Source: an uncultured Caryophanales bacterium (lineage in GTDB: Bacteria > Bacillota_I > Bacilli_A > RFN20 > CAG-826). From it: a DNA stretch of 7,364 nt. Positions 4,865 to 7,364 of the stretch are shown in pieces (positions within the stretch are counted from its first letter, which is position 1; the number at the start of each line of letters is the position of its first letter). The notes under the pieces were generated by a model. That model searched no databases. It saw only the letters and a program-made list of their open reading frames with translations, and had not been told where the DNA came from. The stretch spans positions 1 to 7,364 of the forward strand of contig CAMKAQ010000039.1 in the NCBI GenBank assembly GCA_946410525.1, read 5' to 3'. A program made the position numbers and the translations under genes.

Positions 4865-6172
4865 TTATTTTTTCGCCCTGTAAATGATGTTCACAGGGGT
4901 TCCGTCGAAATCGTAAGCGGCCCTAATTTGGTTCTCAAGATACCTCGTATAAGAGAAATGTGCCGACTTCGGAGCGTTGCAGAACATGATGAAAGTCGGT
5001 GGGCAAACCGCACTCTGATTGGCGAAAGAGATCTTTAATCTGGCGTGGTTGAATTCAGGGGCAGGATTGAGGTCTTGGGCGTCTCTGATGATGTCATTCA
5101 AGACGTTGGTTGGGATGCGGCGGTTATAGGCCTCATGGACCTCAAGGATCTTAGGAAGGATATCCTGGCATCCAAGTCCTGATTTGGCGGAGGTGAATAA
5201 GATTGGAGCGTATTCCAAGAACTTGAACTGCTTCCTGATCTCTTTGGTGAAGCCCTCCTTGGTGAGCCCCTTCTTCTTTCCTTCGTCCCACTTATTGACC
5301 ACGACTATGATGGCCTTGTGGTTATCGCAAGCATATCCGACGACATGCTTATCCTGTTCGATGATGCCTTCCTCAGCGTTGATCAAAAGGAGAACGATCT
5401 CACTTCTCTCAATGGAGGCTAAGGCTCTTAAAGCGGCATATTTATCAATCGCTTCGAAGATCTTTCCGCGTTTGACTAAGCCGGCTGTATCAATGACAAC
5501 GTAGTTCTTCCCGTCTCTGGTGAATGGGGTGTCGATTGAATCGCGGGTGGTTCCGGCGATATTGGAGACAAGGGTTCTTTCACTGGCAAGGAGCCTATTG
5601 GATAAAGAGGATTTGCCAACGTTAGGACGGCCGATCAAACAGAAAGTGATCGCATCGCCATAATCTGGGGCTTCTTTCTCTGGGAGTTTCTTCACGACTT
5701 CGTCGAGAAGGTCGCCAATGCCGATACCATGCGCGCCAGAGACAGCGATCGGATCACCTAAGCCAAGGGAATAGAATTCCCCGGTGTTTCCGTATTCCAT
5801 GATGTTGTCGATCTTGTTGACGACGAGGACGATTGGCTTTCCGCTCATTCTGAGCATCTTGGCGATATATCTATCGTCGCTTGTGAGGCCTTTGTTGCCA
5901 TCAACGATGAAAGCGATGATGTCCGCTTCCTGGATGGCTACCTCAGCTTGGGCTTTGATAAGGTCTTGGAAAGGCACATTAAAAGATGTGAGGCCGCCTG
6001 TGTCGATGACGGTGAACTCTTTGGTTAACCAAACGCCTTTCCCGTAAATCCTGTCTCTTGTGACGCCTGGGGTTGGCTCAACGATGGATTTGCGTTCTCC
6101 GACGATACGGTTGAAGATGGTGCTCTTTCCTGCGGATGGAGCGCCTACTAACGCTAAAACGCCTAATGACAT
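4865..6172 (-). CDS. der: Ribosome assembly GTPase Der (EngA), double GTPase
   Basis: Der is the essential tandem GTPase that acts late in 50S subunit assembly. The 435-residue length is typical. Domain 1 (about 4-165) has a P-loop GAPSAGKS (10-17), PGVTRD (35-40), DTGG (57-60) and NKID (119-122). Domain 2 (about 175-345) has GRPNVGKS (181-188), AGTTRD (206-211), DTAG (228-231), NKWD (293-296) and TSAK (327-330). The C-terminal KH-like domain (about 350-435) ends in HFSYTRYLENQIR (405-417) and DGTPVNIIYRAKK (423-435). Its first P-loop departs from the usual GRPNVGKS: R, N and V are replaced by A, S and A, although the lysine and serine needed for phosphate and Mg2+ binding are present. The start overlaps the cmk stop by 10 bases, implying translational coupling; the Shine-Dalgarno sequence is weak. 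Confidence 0.97.
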   Translation of the reverse strand: MSLGVLALVGAPSAGKSTIFNRIVGERKSIVEPTPGVTRDRIYGKGVWLTKEFTVIDTGGLTSFNVPFQDLIKAQAEVAIQEADIIAFIVDGNKGLTSDDRYIAKMLRMSGKPIVLVVNKIDNIMEYGNTGEFYSLGLGDPIAVSGAHGIGIGDLLDEVVKKLPEKEAPDYGDAITFCLIGRPNVGKSSLSNRLLASERTLVSNIAGTTRDSIDTPFTRDGKNYVVIDTAGLVKRGKIFEAIDKYAALRALASIERSEIVLLLINAEEGIIEQDKHVVGYACDNHKAIIVVVNKWDEGKKKGLTKEGFTKEIRKQFKFLEYAPILFTSAKSGLGCQDILPKILEVHEAYNRRIPTNVLNDIIRDAQDLNPAPEFNHARLKISFANQSAVCPPTFIMFCNAPKSAHFSYTRYLENQIRAAYDFDGTPVNIIYRAKK

Positions 6173-6846
6173 GGAATCTCTATACCTGTTTTCTCTTTGA
6201 TGACGGCCAAGACGGCGTCGACAGACTCTTCGATTGTCATATCTGAGGTGTCGATTTCGACAGCATCCTCAGCTTTCCTAAGTGGAGCGAAGTCGCGGTG
6301 AGAGTCAATGTAATCGCGCTTCTTCACCGATTCGGTGATTTCTTCGAGAGTGGAAGGGATTCCCTTCTCGAGGTTCTCAATATATCTACGTTTGGCTCGA
6401 CATTCAACTGAAGCGATTTGGAAAATCTTCACATCAGCGTTTGGAAGGACGTAAGTTCCGATGTCTCTGCCATCAAGAATAACATTCTTGCTGTTGGCCA
6501 TTTCTCGCTGCATATCGACAAGGGCAAGACGGATTGGCTTCATCGCGGCGATGTAGCTGACTTTGCTTGAAACAACTGGTTCGCGGATGATTTTGCTGAC
6601 ATCCTCTCCATTGCAAAGAACGGTTCCATCTTCCTTGAGGTCGATCTTGAGGCCTGGAAGGACTTTGACCGATTCTTCTTCGATCTCTGGATTGAGTCCG
6701 GCTTTGATGACGGCATAGGTGACCGCACGGTACATAGCACCGGTATCGAGATAGGTGTAATTAAGAAGCTTTGCCACCCTCTTGGCGATGGTGCTTTTGC
6801 CAGCAGCAGCTGGTCCGTCGATAGCGACTGTGATGAATCTTTCCAT
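6163..6846 (-). CDS. cmk: Cytidylate kinase
   Basis: Cmk phosphorylates CMP and dCMP to the diphosphates with ATP, recycling cytidine nucleotides for RNA, DNA and lipid synthesis in the cytoplasm. The 227-residue protein has the P-loop GPAAAGKST (11-19), the substrate motif LDTGAMYRA (33-41), an NMP-binding insert with REPVVSSKVSYIAA (88-101), DGRDIGT (125-131) and the lid/arginine region KKRDYIDSHRD (175-185) through PLRKAEDAVEIDTS (188-201). Length and motifs are complete. The ATG at 6846 starts six bases after the upstream gene's stop, and a GAGG (6859-6856) in that gene's last codons serves as its ribosome binding site. The cmk-der pair is a conserved Bacillota neighbourhood; here the genes usually between them in Bacillus are absent. 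Confidence 0.97.
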   Translation of the reverse strand: MERFITVAIDGPAAAGKSTIAKRVAKLLNYTYLDTGAMYRAVTYAVIKAGLNPEIEEESVKVLPGLKIDLKEDGTVLCNGEDVSKIIREPVVSSKVSYIAAMKPIRLALVDMQREMANSKNVILDGRDIGTYVLPNADVKIFQIASVECRAKRRYIENLEKGIPSTLEEITESVKKRDYIDSHRDFAPLRKAEDAVEIDTSDMTIEESVDAVLAVIKEKTGIEIPCH

Positions 6847-6852
6847 TTTCTT

Positions 6853-7149
6853 TTACCTCATGACCCAGAAGAACCAAGCACAGATGAGTCCCGTGACAAC
6901 GAGGAACGTCACCGCAAGCTTAAAGATAAGCATGTTGCTCCTTCTTCTTTGATAAACCGCATATGGGGTTGCTTTGGCGTTACGAACGTTGCCTGAGAGA
7001 GCATTTGAGGCTTTCGCGCTGACGTTCATCTCGGCTAAATCGGACATCGAAGCGATCTCAGTGTAGTCTTTCCTCTTGGGGAACTTCTCAGGAGGAAGTT
7101 TTTTGATTGTTTCCCTGTAGTGGGCCCACTTCTTTGTTCTCGATTTCAT
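6853..7149 (-). CDS. Small C-terminally anchored membrane protein of unknown function
   Basis: The 98-residue product has a basic, hydrophilic N-terminal region (about 1-72, many Lys and Arg, including KRKDY and YQRRR) and one hydrophobic helix at the very C-terminus (about 75-96), ending WVMR. The Arg cluster just before the helix predicts a cytoplasmic N-terminus with a tail anchor. The ATG at 7149 is chosen; an in-frame TTG at 7158 would add three residues. No Shine-Dalgarno sequence is seen. It is the first gene of the unit with cmk and der, six bases before cmk, and its last codons hold the cmk ribosome binding site, which supports it as a real gene. I do not recognise the family. Confidence 0.7.
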   Translation of the reverse strand: MKSRTKKWAHYRETIKKLPPEKFPKRKDYTEIASMSDLAEMNVSAKASNALSGNVRNAKATPYAVYQRRRSNMLIFKLAVTFLVVTGLICAWFFWVMR

Positions 7150-7161
7150 AACTAGCAAGAA

Positions 7162-7182
7162 ATATTATCTCTTGAAAAGAGA
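7162..7182 (-). promoter_or_regulatory. Candidate -10 region and inverted repeat for the small-protein/cmk/der unit
   Basis: On the minus strand GATAAT (7169-7164) or TAATAT (7167-7162) could serve as -10 box, 12-14 bases before the ATG at 7149, giving a leader too short for a normal ribosome binding site. The inverted repeat TCTCTT-GAA-AAGAGA (7168-7182) overlaps the upstream edge of the box. No good -35 box is seen. Confidence 0.35.
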
Positions 7183-7191
7183 GGGAAAGAA

Positions 7192-7227
7192 ACACCCGAC
7201 CTATATTTAGGGACAATAGAGGGGTGT
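7192..7227. repeat. Nested inverted repeats in the divergent promoter region
   Basis: ACACCC (7192-7197) pairs with GGGTGT (7222-7227). Inside it, CCTA (7200-7203) pairs with TAGG (7208-7211) around TATT. The structure lies just upstream of the ferredoxin -35 box and upstream of the minus-strand unit, so it could bind a regulator of either. There is no T-run, so it is unlikely to be a terminator. Confidence 0.3.
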
Positions 7228-7232
7228 GAATA

Positions 7233-7260
7233 TTGACTTTCGGCATGGTCAATTTACAAT
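7233..7260 (+). promoter_or_regulatory. Promoter of the ferredoxin gene
   Basis: TTGACT (7233-7238) and TACAAT (7255-7260) each match consensus at 5 of 6 positions with a 16-base spacer. The expected start lies near 7267, leaving a short leader that includes AAAGGAGAG (7274-7282), a clear ribosome binding site about 10 bases before the ATG at 7292. Confidence 0.8.
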
Positions 7261-7291
7261 AAGTCATACCAACAAAGGAGAGTTATCCAAC

Positions 7292-7364
7292 ATGAAAAAA
7301 CTTAAAGTCAACGCTGACGCCTGCATCGGCTGCGGTCTCTGCGTCAACATGGCACCAGACGCCT
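7292..7364 (+). CDS. fer: [4Fe-4S] ferredoxin, N-terminal part (3' end outside window)
   Basis: Only 24 codons are visible. Residues 11-17 read CIGCGLC, the CxxCxxC cluster signature, and NMAPDA follows, as in the CxxCxxC-x3-4-APD pattern of Bacillus-type single-cluster ferredoxins. These are small soluble electron carriers. The ATG has a good ribosome binding site and promoter. The fourth cysteine and the total length cannot be seen, so a larger ferredoxin-domain protein or a two-cluster ferredoxin is possible. It is transcribed divergently from the small-protein/cmk/der unit. Confidence 0.85.
   Translation, partial: MKKLKVNADACIGCGLCVNMAPDA

Noticed and set aside
1..7364. CRISPR array, transposon, prophage, tRNA or rRNA
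   Set aside because: No spaced direct repeats, transposase, integrase or phage genes, or tRNA/rRNA-like sequences were seen; the genes are standard chromosomal housekeeping types.

Overview
This window looks like a chromosomal housekeeping segment from a low-to-mid G+C member of the Bacillota (Bacilli, possibly a gut Erysipelotrichia- or RF39-type lineage close to the Mollicutes). The evidence is a Bacillota-specific gene set (DnaD, RecU, a Bacillus-type class II tRNA nucleotidyltransferase, HU, Der, Cmk). Their order (cmk, der, hup, cca, dnaD, nth, recU) matches, from memory, the relative order in Bacillus subtilis with many intervening genes missing. Tryptophan is read from TGG and TGA is used as a stop, so the genetic code is standard and not the Mycoplasma code. 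The lineage assignment is inference.

Layout from left to right. (1) The window opens inside a plus-strand membrane protein that ends at 420 on a strong intrinsic terminator. (2) A plus-strand two-gene unit follows: a DEDDh exonuclease and recU, joined by an ATGA overlap. (3) It runs tail to tail into a minus-strand unit, cca-like / dnaD / nth, also tightly overlapped. The ends of recU and nth overlap by 52 bp, so both proteins are encoded by the same DNA there. (4) A minus-strand YcxB-like two-helix membrane protein and a minus-strand hup gene follow, the latter with its own promoter and a UUCG-loop terminator. (5) A 250-bp AT-rich intergenic stretch precedes a minus-strand unit of a small C-terminally anchored membrane protein, cmk and der. 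(6) A divergent plus-strand [4Fe-4S] ferredoxin starts at 7292 and is cut by the window edge.

Functionally the centre is DNA maintenance: DnaD (replication restart and initiation), Nth (base excision repair), RecU (Holliday junction resolution), a proofreading-type exonuclease and HU (nucleoid). The right part combines CMP kinase (nucleotide supply) with Der (50S ribosome assembly).

I see no phage, CRISPR, transposon or obviously new defence system. The points most worth a second look are: the 205-residue nucleotidyltransferase that stops after motif E; the 52-bp convergent recU/nth coding overlap that holds a cluster cysteine codon of Nth; two promoters placed so that transcription would start at the A of the start codon (leaderless mRNAs); promoter-adjacent palindromes; and the Cys-rich tail of the first membrane protein.
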